64,000 nt of DNA from Micromonospora andamanensis. Its GTDB lineage: Bacteria > Actinomycetota > Actinomycetes > Mycobacteriales > Micromonosporaceae. The stretch is taken from contig NZ_BOOZ01000028.1 of assembly GCF_016863495.1 (NCBI RefSeq), positions 56,674-120,673 on the forward strand. The letters run 5' to 3'. The stretch's first letter is position 1. The number at the start of each line of letters is the position of its first letter. A program made the translations under genes and the position numbers. This document shows positions 18,904 through 30,297 of this stretch, in pieces. The notes under the pieces are model-generated. The model worked only from the letters and a program-made list of their open reading frames with translations, was not told where the DNA came from and searched no databases.

Positions 18904-19289
18904 GGTGTCCTCGTCTGCGGCGCGCCGACCCGCCCGACCCACGCCCGCGACGGTGCGACGGCCAACAACCGGACATCCGCAAACCAGTCTCGTGCTCCCC
19001 CGAGGCCGTGGACCCCTTGCCTCCGCGATCGCCCGGCGGCGTGGGCACCGGGTCTGGAGGTCGGGCGCAGGGGCGCGCCACGCACACCCTACCGCAGCCG
19101 CCCGCACGCCCTCGCTCGTTGTCAGACGGGCGCGGTCCGCGACTCTGGCCGGCCCTCGCCGCGGCCTCGCGACACGGGGGTGGGCAGGTAGCTGCGAGAC
19201 CTGCGACCCGGTCATCGCGCTCTGGTACCTGACCAGCGGCTGGTCACTGCGAGACCTGCTCCGCCGCCGGCCCGCGCTGGCCGTGCCGG
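18904..19289. other. Intergenic region upstream of the BtrH-N-like gene
   Basis: 386 bases without a convincing gene. Two copies of ctgcgagacctgc occur at 19192-19204 and 19247-19259, flanking a perfect palindrome at 19230-19246. No recognisable RNA gene is seen. It probably carries the promoter of the minus-strand gene that starts at 18903. Confidence 0.5.
19230..19246. promoter_or_regulatory. 17-bp palindrome flanked by direct repeats
   Basis: TGACCAGC-G-GCTGGTCA is a perfect inverted repeat, about 45 bases past the DUF2332 stop and between two 13-bp direct repeats. It may be a terminator of that gene or an operator for the next one. Confidence 0.4.
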
Positions 19290-20240
19290 CTACCCGAACC
19301 AGGTGATCTCCTGCCCGTGCCCGCGCGTCCAGGCCAGTGGCTGCCCGTCGAGCGCGAGCACGTTGAGGTGCGCGTCGCTGGGCGGCTGCGGCAGCCCGGC
19401 GTACGGCAGCACCGCCGGCCCCTCGTTGGCGATCCAGTGACCGGGCAGCCCGCGTACCGTCTCGGCGAAGGCCACCCGGCGCGGCGCCGGCACCAGGTAG
19501 AGCACGCTCGTGTGAAAGACCACAAGGGTCGCGTCGGCCGGTGCCTGCGCGGCCAGCGCCGGCAGGTCGTCGACCAGGTCGCCACGGACCAGCAGCGGCG
19601 GATCGGCGGCGACGACGGCTACCGCCGCCCGCAGTCGGTCCCGACGATGCTCGTTCTCCGGCCAGATCAGGGCGTCGAGCCACGCCACGTCGGCCGGATC
19701 GGTCACGTCCAGCGGGTTCAGGTCCAGGCCGGCCCGCCACACCACCTCCGGCCGGTGGTCCGGCGGGGTCAGGTTCGTGGCCACACAGTCGAGCACCGGC
19801 TCTGCCGCGCCGATCAGATGGCCACCGGGTGCGCTGCCGGCATACCGGTACGCGTACCGGTCCGGATAGAGGCAGAGGCCGGCGGAGGCACCGACCTCCA
19901 GCAGGGCGAGCGGCTGCGGCAGCGCCGCGAGCAACGGCAGCAGTACGGCGCAGCGACCGGCCTCGTTCGTCTGCGTGACCCGGGTGCGGACCTCCGGCTC
20001 GACCGTCGACCAGTTGGCGAACGTGTAGTCACGGAACTCGGCCGGATCGTCGACCGGCCCGCCGAGCAGGCGTACCACGCCGAAGAGCAGGTTTGGCTGC
20101 TGCTTGGCCTCCGGCAGGGTGCCGAGCAGGGTGAGCAGTTCCTCGTCGCGGGAAACCGAGTGGGCCAGCCGCTCGTACGAGGGAGAAACCCCGCGCGCCT
20201 CGCGCTCGGCGAACCTGACGTAGCGCTCAGCGATCGTCAT
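19290..20240 (-). CDS. DUF2332 family protein
   Basis: A 316-residue cytosolic protein of the actinobacterial DUF2332 family. It opens AERYVRFAEREARGVSPSYE and contains LALLEVGASAGLCLYPDRY, a glycine-rich segment resembling motif I of SAM-binding folds. A methyltransferase-like activity is therefore possible but unproven. Length is typical. It lies 57 bases after the toxin gene start region, on the same strand; no functional link is evident. Confidence 0.85.
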   Translation of the reverse strand: MTIAERYVRFAEREARGVSPSYERLAHSVSRDEELLTLLGTLPEAKQQPNLLFGVVRLLGGPVDDPAEFRDYTFANWSTVEPEVRTRVTQTNEAGRCAVLLPLLAALPQPLALLEVGASAGLCLYPDRYAYRYAGSAPGGHLIGAAEPVLDCVATNLTPPDHRPEVVWRAGLDLNPLDVTDPADVAWLDALIWPENEHRRDRLRAAVAVVAADPPLLVRGDLVDDLPALAAQAPADATLVVFHTSVLYLVPAPRRVAFAETVRGLPGHWIANEGPAVLPYAGLPQPPSDAHLNVLALDGQPLAWTRGHGQEITWFG

Positions 20241-20297
20241 CGCCCGATCATCGCAACGTCTGCCTCGGTAAGGTCAGATGTCGGCCCGGGATCTGGC

Positions 20298-20732
20298 TCA
20301 CACGTGGATCACGGCAATGCGTTCGTCCTTCGGCCGGTCCGGCTCCTCGACGAGCCTGTGCAGGTCGTCCGGGTCACTTGTCAGCAACACCACGGGTCGC
20401 GCCAGTTCCAGGGCCGTCGCGGCCACCACCGCATCGATGGCACATCGATGACCGGACAGGCCGGTCGCGCCGAGAAGTTCGCCCGCGCGGCGACCAAGCT
20501 CCGCGCTCACCGGCTGCACGGTGATCCGGGCCAGCACCCGGTGCACGGTGGCGTCCCGAGGGCCTCCTCGTAGCACTTCGGTCAAGGTCAGCGCGCTGAC
20601 GATCACTCTGGCGCGGCGTTCGTGGGCGGTCTGCAGAAAGGCGCGTACGCGCTGGTCTCCCGCCGCAAGCTTGACCAGACCTTCGCAGTCGAGAACGAGT
20701 GCGCCACCCGCGCCCACTACACGTCGGGCCAC
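20298..20732 (-). CDS. PIN-domain toxin (VapC-like)
   Basis: A 144-residue PIN-domain ribonuclease. The four acidic positions are visible: Asp in LVLDCEGL (~15), Glu in LTLTEVLRG (~52), Asp in CAIDAVVAATA (~98) and Asp in LLTSDPDDL (~119). Such toxins cleave RNA with Mg2+ and are held inactive by a cognate antitoxin. The start overlaps the antitoxin gene by 16 bases, the usual antitoxin-first arrangement. Family assignment is firm; the RNA target is unknown. Confidence 0.88.
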   Translation of the reverse strand: MARRVVGAGGALVLDCEGLVKLAAGDQRVRAFLQTAHERRARVIVSALTLTEVLRGGPRDATVHRVLARITVQPVSAELGRRAGELLGATGLSGHRCAIDAVVAATALELARPVVLLTSDPDDLHRLVEEPDRPKDERIAVIHV

Positions 20733-21127
20733 GAGCGCCTCGCTTCGTCCAGAGCCTCGTCGGAGATCGGCCCGTGCTCCGCTTCGAGGAGCGCGGAGAG
20801 TTCCGCGAGGAGGTCCAGTTCGAGCTGCCGCGCGACCGCCTCGGTCACGTACTGACTGAACTCCCCCCGCCCCACCCGCTGCTGCACGGCGGCCGTGAGG
20901 TCTTCGGGCATCGACACGCTCACCTTGCGAGCCCGGCTCACCAGACGGAGCCGCCGGCCCGACCTGGCGGACGGGTCAGCGAGAAGGCGTGCCAGCGCGG
21001 CCCGGATCTCCGGAGGCGCCGACTCGGGATCGTTGAGTGCGCTCGCCAGCTCCGAAATGAGATGAAGCGTTGCCTCGCCCTCGCCCTCCGGGGTCGAGGG
21101 CGGCGGAAGTGGCTCTGCGGTCATCAT
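20717..21127 (-). CDS. Ribbon-helix-helix-type antitoxin (partner of the PIN toxin)
   Basis: A 136-residue protein. A central segment (ARKVSVSMPEDLTAAVQQRV, then SQYVTEAVARQLELD) looks like a ribbon-helix-helix DNA-binding domain. The C-terminal ISDEALDEARRSWPDV is the amphipathic tail expected to block the toxin active site. An N-terminal extension of ~65 residues is unusual for VapB proteins. It lies directly upstream of and overlaps the PIN toxin gene, and probably autoregulates the pair. Confidence 0.82.
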   Translation of the reverse strand: MMTAEPLPPPSTPEGEGEATLHLISELASALNDPESAPPEIRAALARLLADPSARSGRRLRLVSRARKVSVSMPEDLTAAVQQRVGRGEFSQYVTEAVARQLELDLLAELSALLEAEHGPISDEALDEARRSWPDV

Positions 21128-21212
21128 CCGATGCTACCGCTGGTGGCAACCGGCGGGATCCCCGACACTCACCTGGGTTACTGGAGCGCCCGCCAAGGCG
21201 CTACCTTCGGGG

Positions 21213-21668
21213 ATGGACTGCTATGTGTGCCGCAGCAAGGAACGGTTCGACACACTGCCGCCACGGGAACGCGTCGACGCCGACGAGCACTGGCGGGTGG
21301 TGCACGCGTTCGACAGCCGACTGCCCGGCTGGCTGGTGCTCGTACCCCGCCGGCACGTCACGTCGATCGCCGAACTGACCGACGCCGAGGCGGCGAGCCT
21401 CGGCACCTGGCAGGTCCGGCTCTCCCGGGCGCTGACCGCCGTCACCGGCTGCGTGAAGACCTACGTCATGCAGTACGCCGAACAAGCCGGCTTCGCGCAC
21501 GTCCACTTCCATGTGGTGCCGCGCCCGCCGGACATCCCGCTCGACCACCGTGGTCCGCGCGCCTTCGCCTACCTGCACGCGCCACCCGACGAGCGTGTCC
21601 CCGAGGCCCACATGGACGCCCTCGCCATCGACCTGCGCCGACACCTCACTACCGAATCCACCCCATGA
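21213..21668 (+). CDS. HIT-family protein (histidine triad hydrolase)
   Basis: A 151-residue nucleotide hydrolase or transferase. It begins MDCYVCRSKERFDTLP and carries the histidine triad HVHFHVV (~residues 96-102) after VMQYAEQAGFA. The N-terminal Cys pair (CYVC) could bind zinc. HIT proteins cleave nucleoside phosphoramidates or dinucleotides; the substrate is not determined. It diverges from the antitoxin gene across 85 bases. Confidence 0.9.
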   Translation: MDCYVCRSKERFDTLPPRERVDADEHWRVVHAFDSRLPGWLVLVPRRHVTSIAELTDAEAASLGTWQVRLSRALTAVTGCVKTYVMQYAEQAGFAHVHFHVVPRPPDIPLDHRGPRAFAYLHAPPDERVPEAHMDALAIDLRRHLTTESTP

Positions 21669-21805
21669 AGCGCCGGTGCAGCAGACCGGCACCCAGGTCA
21701 GGTCCTCGGCGGCCCAGACCAGGTAGGACCCCATGTAGAGGGCGAGCGACACGGGCGCACCCTCGAACTCGGCCCGTAGCTCACCACGCCGCGTGCGACA
21801 CGGCC

Positions 21806-22294
21806 CAGGTAGAGTCGTACATCCGCGCGCTGAATGCCACCGCTCATCCACGCCTCACCGACGAGGACATCGACCGTCAGGTCGAGGTACGCCTGGAGCG
21901 GCAGGCGATCTTGCGCGAGCTGGACGGCCCACATGTCAGCGTCGCACTCAGCGAATCCGCACTGCGGCGCACCATCGGCGACCACGGCACCATGCGCGAG
22001 CAGTTGCTCCATCTGATCGACGTAAGCAACCGACCCAACGTCGAGTTGCAGGTGTACCCGTTCGACGCGCAGACGTACGCCACGGCCTCCTACAGCTTCA
22101 TCATCCTGCGCTTCGGCGATGACGCGGCCACAGATGTGGTCTACGTCGAGACGTTCACGGACGCCGATTACCTCGACCGCCCGGACGCGGTGCGGGCCTA
22201 CACTCGACTGTGGGACCGACTCCGGGCAGCCGCTCTCGGGCCGGTAGAGTCGCGCACGCTCATCCAGCGGATGGCGGACGACATGAAGCGGTGA
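21806..22294 (+). pseudogene. Truncated DUF5753 regulator (XRE/Scr1-type), N-terminal HTH missing
   Basis: An open frame encodes ~162 residues matching the C-terminal half of XRE-DUF5753 regulators: ESYIRALNATAHPRLTDEDI corresponds to the LLQTEDYARAL region, followed by RQAILRELDGPHVSVALSES and NRPNVELQVYPFDAQ. About 110 N-terminal residues, including the helix-turn-helix, are absent, and no start codon lies near. The intact homologue at 41010-41873 shows what is missing. A DUF397 gene follows, the normal partner, so this is a decayed copy of that gene pair. Confidence 0.75.
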
Positions 22295-22313
22295 CAGACC
22301 CGAGGGGGTGGCC

Positions 22314-22499
22314 ATGGAGACCCCGCATCGCCCGGTCTGGCGCAAGTCCAGCTACAGCGACAACAACGGCGGCGCCTGCGTCGAGGTAGCGCGCACCCCG
22401 CTCAGAATCCTTGTCCGCGACAGCAAGGACGCCACCGGGCCGGTCCTTCGCTTCAAGGGCCAGCGCTGGTCGGCGTTCCTCGCCTCGCTCAAGCACTGA
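22314..22499 (+). CDS. DUF397-domain protein
   Basis: A 61-residue DUF397 protein with the signature WRKSSYSDNNGGACVEVA and VRDSKD, ending WSAFLASLKH. These small proteins are encoded next to XRE-DUF5753 regulators in developing actinomycetes and are thought to be their partners. The regulator upstream is truncated, so this copy may be orphaned. ATG 22314 has cgagggggt upstream; GTG 22308 is an alternative. A terminator hairpin follows. Confidence 0.85.
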   Translation: METPHRPVWRKSSYSDNNGGACVEVARTPLRILVRDSKDATGPVLRFKGQRWSAFLASLKH

Positions 22500-22573
22500 C
22501 GAGAGGCTCGACCGATCTTGGTACGAAAGTGCCCCTGGGAGGGCCGTTTCGGCCCAAGATCTCAAGAGACGAC

Positions 22574-22605
22574 CGAGCCCCGGGCGGATCCCCGCCCGGG
22601 GCTCG
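22574..22605. terminator. Hairpin between convergent DUF397 and nrdJ genes
   Basis: A perfect 14-bp stem (cgagccccgggcgg / ccgcccggggctcg) with a 4-base loop, 14 bases from the nrdJ stop. It is placed to terminate transcription from both sides. Confidence 0.8.
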
Positions 22606-22618
22606 TCGCGTACTCGGA

Positions 22619-26572
<3,954 letters not shown>

Positions 26573-26641
26573 CTCATCCGCCCCCTCGTCCGCGCGGGTC
26601 CGCCGCGCGATCCGACTGTCACTGGTACTGCTGAAAGAAGC

Positions 26642-27142
26642 TCACTGCGCGCGGCCGGCGGCGCTGGCCGCCTCGGCTCCGGCACCTTCCCGGGCGCGCG
26701 CGGCGGCCCGTAGCGTCTCGATCTCCCGCTCGAAGTCGGCGAGCGAGTCGAATGACCGGTAGACGCTGGCGAACCGCAGGTAGGCCACCTCGTCCAGGTC
26801 CCGTAGCGGACCCAGGATGGCCAGCCCCACCTCGTGGCTGGGAATCTCGGCGGCCCCCTTGGCCCGGACGGTCTCCTCGACCCGCTGCGCCAGCAGTGCT
26901 ATCGAGTCCTCGTCGACCGGCCGGCCCTGGCACGCCTTGCGCACCCCGCCGATAATCTTCGTCCGACTGAACGGCTCGGTCACGCCGCTGCGCTTGACCA
27001 CGGCGAGCACCGCCTCCTCGACGGTGGTGAACCGCTTGCCGCACTCGGGGCAGGACCGCCGCCGCCGGATCAGCTGGCCGTCGTCGGCCTCCCGCGAGTC
27101 GACCACCCGGGAGTCGGCGTGCCGGCAGTACGGACACCGCAT
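26642..27142 (-). CDS. nrdR: Transcriptional repressor NrdR
   Basis: A 166-residue regulator of ribonucleotide reductase genes. The N-terminal zinc ribbon has MRCPYCRHADSRVVDSRE and RRSCPECGKRFTT. The ATP-cone follows (VVKRSGVTEPFSRTKIIGGV), sensing ATP/dATP, and a helical tail ends the protein. ATG 27142 is chosen because the zinc ribbon begins there and gatcgaggagg precedes it; the frame is open further upstream. It is co-oriented with nrdJ and probably forms the nrdRJ operon, controlled by NrdR itself. Confidence 0.95.
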   Translation of the reverse strand: MRCPYCRHADSRVVDSREADDGQLIRRRRSCPECGKRFTTVEEAVLAVVKRSGVTEPFSRTKIIGGVRKACQGRPVDEDSIALLAQRVEETVRAKGAAEIPSHEVGLAILGPLRDLDEVAYLRFASVYRSFDSLADFEREIETLRAAARAREGAGAEAASAAGRAQ

Positions 27143-27299
27143 CGCCTGACCTCCTCGATCGACCACAGGTTCGCCTGCCCGCCCTCCGGGCACGCCTCGG
27201 TGGCCGGAGCCATCCCCGCAGGATGGCCACCGGCTCGGCGGCGCAGGAGTGCGGTCGGTAGTCGAACCCAACCTGTAGGCAACTTACGCCCATGTGACT

Positions 27300-27314
27300 A
27301 CTACATCTAGGGGT
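27300..27314. promoter_or_regulatory. Candidate NrdR box
   Basis: On the minus strand the site reads acccctagatgtagt. It resembles the imperfect palindrome with a central AT recognised by NrdR, and lies ~160 bases before nrdR. The match is judged by eye and a second copy, usual for NrdR, was not identified. Confidence 0.35.
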
Positions 27315-27480
27315 CGACCGTATGCCGCCGACGATCCGGGGTCAAGTTGGTCGGCGTGTCCGGCGCGTCACCCCGGACCACACCCGCATCACCTGTTGCG
27401 CCCAACCGGAGAGCCCAACGCGAACCAGCCGCAGCGGTTACCCCCCGGCCCGGCGGGAGCGTCGACAATTCCTCTCCGAT

Positions 27481-27494
27481 AGAACACACGTACT
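27481..27494. promoter_or_regulatory. Candidate LexA (SOS) box upstream of lexA
   Basis: aGAACacacGTACt keeps the GAAC-N4-GT(a/t)C architecture of the Gram-positive SOS box (CGAACRNRYGTTCG). The same GAAC-N4-GTAC core occurs upstream of recA at 60121-60134, which strengthens both. It lies ~200 bases before the lexA start. Confidence 0.5.
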
Positions 27495-27694
27495 ATTTAT
27501 CAGTACGGCCCCGGGGTCGTGACGATTTTCCGCATCGACACGCGAAGACAGGTCGTACAGATGTTTGAAAAAGACCGATCTCACCTATACGGTCATGAAC
27601 AGCCGGAGGTGACCATGGTCTGCCATCCGGCCATGAGATCACCGTGCGCACCACGAGCCGCCGAGGCACCCAGCGCCGACCAGGGAGGACGGAC

Positions 27695-28477
27695 GTGACC
27701 GAGGACCGGGCCAACCGGCCGCAGAGCCCGCAGCAGAGCGTCGAGGCGGGTCCGCCGGCCGCCCGACGCCGGAGCGTCACCCGTGCCCGCTCCGGTCAGC
27801 CGGCCGTGCGCCAGGTGACCCCGGTGGTCAGCGGTTTTCCCGACCCGGCGACTGTCGATCTGACCGCCCGGCAGCGTCGCATCCTGGATTTCATCCGCAC
27901 CTGGGTGGAGCGCCACGGGTACCCACCGAGCGTGCGCGAGATAGGTGAGGCGGTCGGGCTGGTCTCCCCGTCCAGCGTCGCCTACCAGCTCAAGGAGCTG
28001 GAGAAGAAGGGCTTCCTCCGGCGCGACCCGAACCGGCCCCGGGCTGTCGACGTCCGGTCCCCGAACGACGTCGACGACGAGTTGAGCCGCGCCCAGCGAC
28101 CCACCCCGGCCTACGTGCCGATGCTCGGTCGCATCGCCGCCGGTGGGCCGATCCTCGCTGAGCAGTCGATGGAGGACGTCTTCCCGCTGCCCCGCGAGCT
28201 GGTCGGCGAGGGCGAGGTCTTCATGCTCCAGGTCAAGGGTGACTCGATGCTCGACGCGGCGATCTGCGACGGTGACTGGGTGGTCGTCCGGCAACAACCG
28301 ACAGCAGACTCCGGCGAGATCGTCGCCGCCATGCTCGACGGCGAGGCGACAGTGAAGACCTACCGTCGCCGCGACGGTCACGTCTGGCTGATGCCGCAAA
28401 ATCCGGCCTTCGACCCGATCCCCGGTGACGACGCCACCATCATGGGCCGGGTGGTCGCGGTGCTGCGCCGCATCTGA
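27695..28477 (+). CDS. lexA: SOS-response repressor LexA
   Basis: A 260-residue self-cleaving repressor. An extended N-terminal tail (~60 residues) precedes the winged helix (LTARQRRILDFIRTWVERHG, SVREIGEAVGLVSPSSVAYQ). The cleavage site is the Ala-Gly in GRIAAGGPI; the catalytic Ser lies in VKGDSMLDA and the Lys in EATVKTY. RecA filaments stimulate cleavage after DNA damage and release the SOS genes. GTG 27695 has cagggaggac upstream. A strong hairpin follows the stop. Confidence 0.95.
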   Translation: MTEDRANRPQSPQQSVEAGPPAARRRSVTRARSGQPAVRQVTPVVSGFPDPATVDLTARQRRILDFIRTWVERHGYPPSVREIGEAVGLVSPSSVAYQLKELEKKGFLRRDPNRPRAVDVRSPNDVDDELSRAQRPTPAYVPMLGRIAAGGPILAEQSMEDVFPLPRELVGEGEVFMLQVKGDSMLDAAICDGDWVVVRQQPTADSGEIVAAMLDGEATVKTYRRRDGHVWLMPQNPAFDPIPGDDATIMGRVVAVLRRI

Positions 28478-28493
28478 CTCGACGGTCCGCGAC

Positions 28494-28522
28494 ACCGGTA
28501 CTGACCAGGGGTCAGTACCGGT
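28494..28522. terminator. Hairpin between convergent lexA and the propeller-like gene
   Basis: A perfect 13-bp stem (accggtactgacc / ggtcagtaccggt) with a 3-base loop, placed 17 bases after the lexA stop and 8 bases before the opposing stop. Confidence 0.82.
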
Positions 28523-28529
28523 CACCAGC

Positions 28530-30233
28530 TCAGTACCTGTCGCCCCGGTAGCCGTAGTTGCCGCCGCGTACCTGACCGTACGGTTCGCCGTCGTCCTCCC
28601 GGTAGCGGCCGGAGCGTCGACCCCGGTAGTCGGGCTCGGTGGGGCCACCACGCCGAGGGGGCTCTGCGCGCCCTCCCCCGCCGGGCTGTCCACCGCCGCG
28701 CGCACCACCACCGCTGCCGCCGTAGACGCCACCGCCGGGACGGCCACCGCCACCGGCCGGTCTGCCACCTCCGGGCCGCCCGCCGTAGACCGGAGCACCG
28801 TCACCGCCGGGCCGGCCACCACCGCCGTAGACGCCACCCCCGCCCTGACCGGGGCGCGCGCCGTTCCCGGCGGCCGGTCGGCCACCGCCGCCGTAGACTC
28901 CGCCCGGACGTGTGCCAGCGCCGGGTCGCTCGCCGGCCGGCGAGCCGCCGTAGACGCCAGCGGACTGCGCGCCGCCGTACACCCCACCCCGGCCCCGGTC
29001 CTGGGCCGAGCCGAATCCGTCGCTCGTGCCGCCCGGTACGTCGGCGTCGTCGTCGCGGTTCCGGCCGGCAGGTGCCGGGCGCTTACGGGCGCGCAGGATG
29101 CCGAAGATGCCCGCGCCGACGAGCAGGGCTCCGATCACGCCGACCGCGGCGATCAGGTACATGATGTCGGTGGGGGTCAGTCCGTCGAGGAAGGACTGCC
29201 CGGACTTCTGCGCCGCGTCGGGGTCGTTGGCCAGCTTCTTCGGCCCCTCGGTGGAGGGGGTGTAGCCGAGGATGTTGACGGGGTCGTCGTCCTCCAGGTG
29301 GCCGGCGTCGGAGACGGTCAGGAAGGTCTTGCCGTCGGTCGAGTAGGCGATCGCCTCGCCGAACGGGTCGGCCAGGGCGGTGACCCGGGGCGTGCCCGTG
29401 GTGAGAGCCGCGACGATGTCGCCGTTCTGGACGTCGTACTCGAAGGCGTCGGCGTAGGTGCGCAGGACCACCCGCGCACCGTCCGAGGAGCGGGCCGCAC
29501 CGGTGATCGCGACCCGACCGAAGGTGCTCAGCGGATTCTCGGTGTCCGACTTCGGCAGCTCGATGTCGCCGAGCTTCTTCATCGGCACAGGCTCGGTATT
29601 GCCGGTCTTGAGCGGCCCGTCCGGGGTGAAGATCTCGGCCTTGCCGGCGGTGACCTTGGTGATGATCAACGGCAGTTTGTCGTCGCCGATCAACAGCGCC
29701 TCGGCATCGCGCGGCTTGCCATCCGGGTACGACAGCCGGTGCAACTTCGGTTGGCTGCCGCCGCCGATCGGCATGCTCCACACCGCCACCCGCTCGCGAC
29801 GCTCGCGGCTTGTCACGTTGTCACCGGTGTCGGCGATCCACAGCGTCCTGCCGTCCGGTGAGACGGCGAGATCCTCGGTGTCGAACGGCCCCGCGCCGGA
29901 GTAGGGGACCTCGCGGACGACCTGACAGTCCTTGTTGAGGTAGAAGACCCGCTTACGGTCGTCCTGCTCGGTGCTGTCGTTGATGACGATGTAGCCGTTC
30001 TTGGTCACGACCAGGCCGGACAGTTCACGCAGTCGCGAGTCGGTGACCGCACACTGCTTCTTGCCCGCAGCCGTGACCGGCGGCCCGACAGCGGCGGCCG
30101 GAAGCGCCGCCACCACCGGAGATGCAGCCTTGGCGGGGGTCGAACCGGGCGCGGCGAGCGCGGCACCGGTTACCGCCACGGTGGCCCCGACCAGGCCGAG
30201 GGCAACCGTGACGGAGGAAACAGTGCGGAGCAT
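28530..30233 (-). CDS. Membrane-anchored extracellular propeller-like protein with Gly-Tyr-rich cytoplasmic tail
   Basis: A 567-residue protein not matched to a named family with certainty. Residues 1-28 are a signal peptide. Residues ~60-335 carry repeated blade-like motifs (LAVSPDGRTLWIADTGDNV, RSSDGARVVLRTYADAFEY, ADPFGEAIAYSTDGKTFLTV) typical of beta-propellers. One membrane helix (IMYLIAAVGVIGALLVGAG) spans ~357-380. The remaining ~187 residues are a basic, disordered tail with about eight VYGG motifs set in Gly/Pro/Arg. It would display a propeller outside and the tail inside the cell. Function unknown; it converges on lexA. Confidence 0.75.
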   Translation of the reverse strand: MLRTVSSVTVALGLVGATVAVTGAALAAPGSTPAKAASPVVAALPAAAVGPPVTAAGKKQCAVTDSRLRELSGLVVTKNGYIVINDSTEQDDRKRVFYLNKDCQVVREVPYSGAGPFDTEDLAVSPDGRTLWIADTGDNVTSRERRERVAVWSMPIGGGSQPKLHRLSYPDGKPRDAEALLIGDDKLPLIITKVTAGKAEIFTPDGPLKTGNTEPVPMKKLGDIELPKSDTENPLSTFGRVAITGAARSSDGARVVLRTYADAFEYDVQNGDIVAALTTGTPRVTALADPFGEAIAYSTDGKTFLTVSDAGHLEDDDPVNILGYTPSTEGPKKLANDPDAAQKSGQSFLDGLTPTDIMYLIAAVGVIGALLVGAGIFGILRARKRPAPAGRNRDDDADVPGGTSDGFGSAQDRGRGGVYGGAQSAGVYGGSPAGERPGAGTRPGGVYGGGGRPAAGNGARPGQGGGGVYGGGGRPGGDGAPVYGGRPGGGRPAGGGGRPGGGVYGGSGGGARGGGQPGGGGRAEPPRRGGPTEPDYRGRRSGRYREDDGEPYGQVRGGNYGYRGDRY

Positions 30234-30297
30234 GAAAGAAGTGTCGCATGCCGCAGGTTTCCGCCGGGTGACGCGGCTGTGCGATCACCGCCGGCGA

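Larger units (their letters stand above)
27143..27694. other. Divergent nrdR / lexA intergenic region
   Basis: 552 bases separate nrdR (minus) and lexA (plus). It holds a candidate NrdR box near nrdR and a candidate SOS box, plus AT-rich stretches around 27480-27600 (ctatttatcag, gtttgaaaaaga) that probably contain the lexA promoter. I see no open frame with coding character and no tRNA or riboswitch I can recognise. Confidence 0.6.

Noticed and set aside
21698..21851. Minus-strand frame with RAEFEGAPVSLALYMGSYLV between the HIT gene and the truncated regulator
   Set aside because: It looks protein-like but has no start or ribosome site, runs into the HIT gene antisense, and I could not assign a family.
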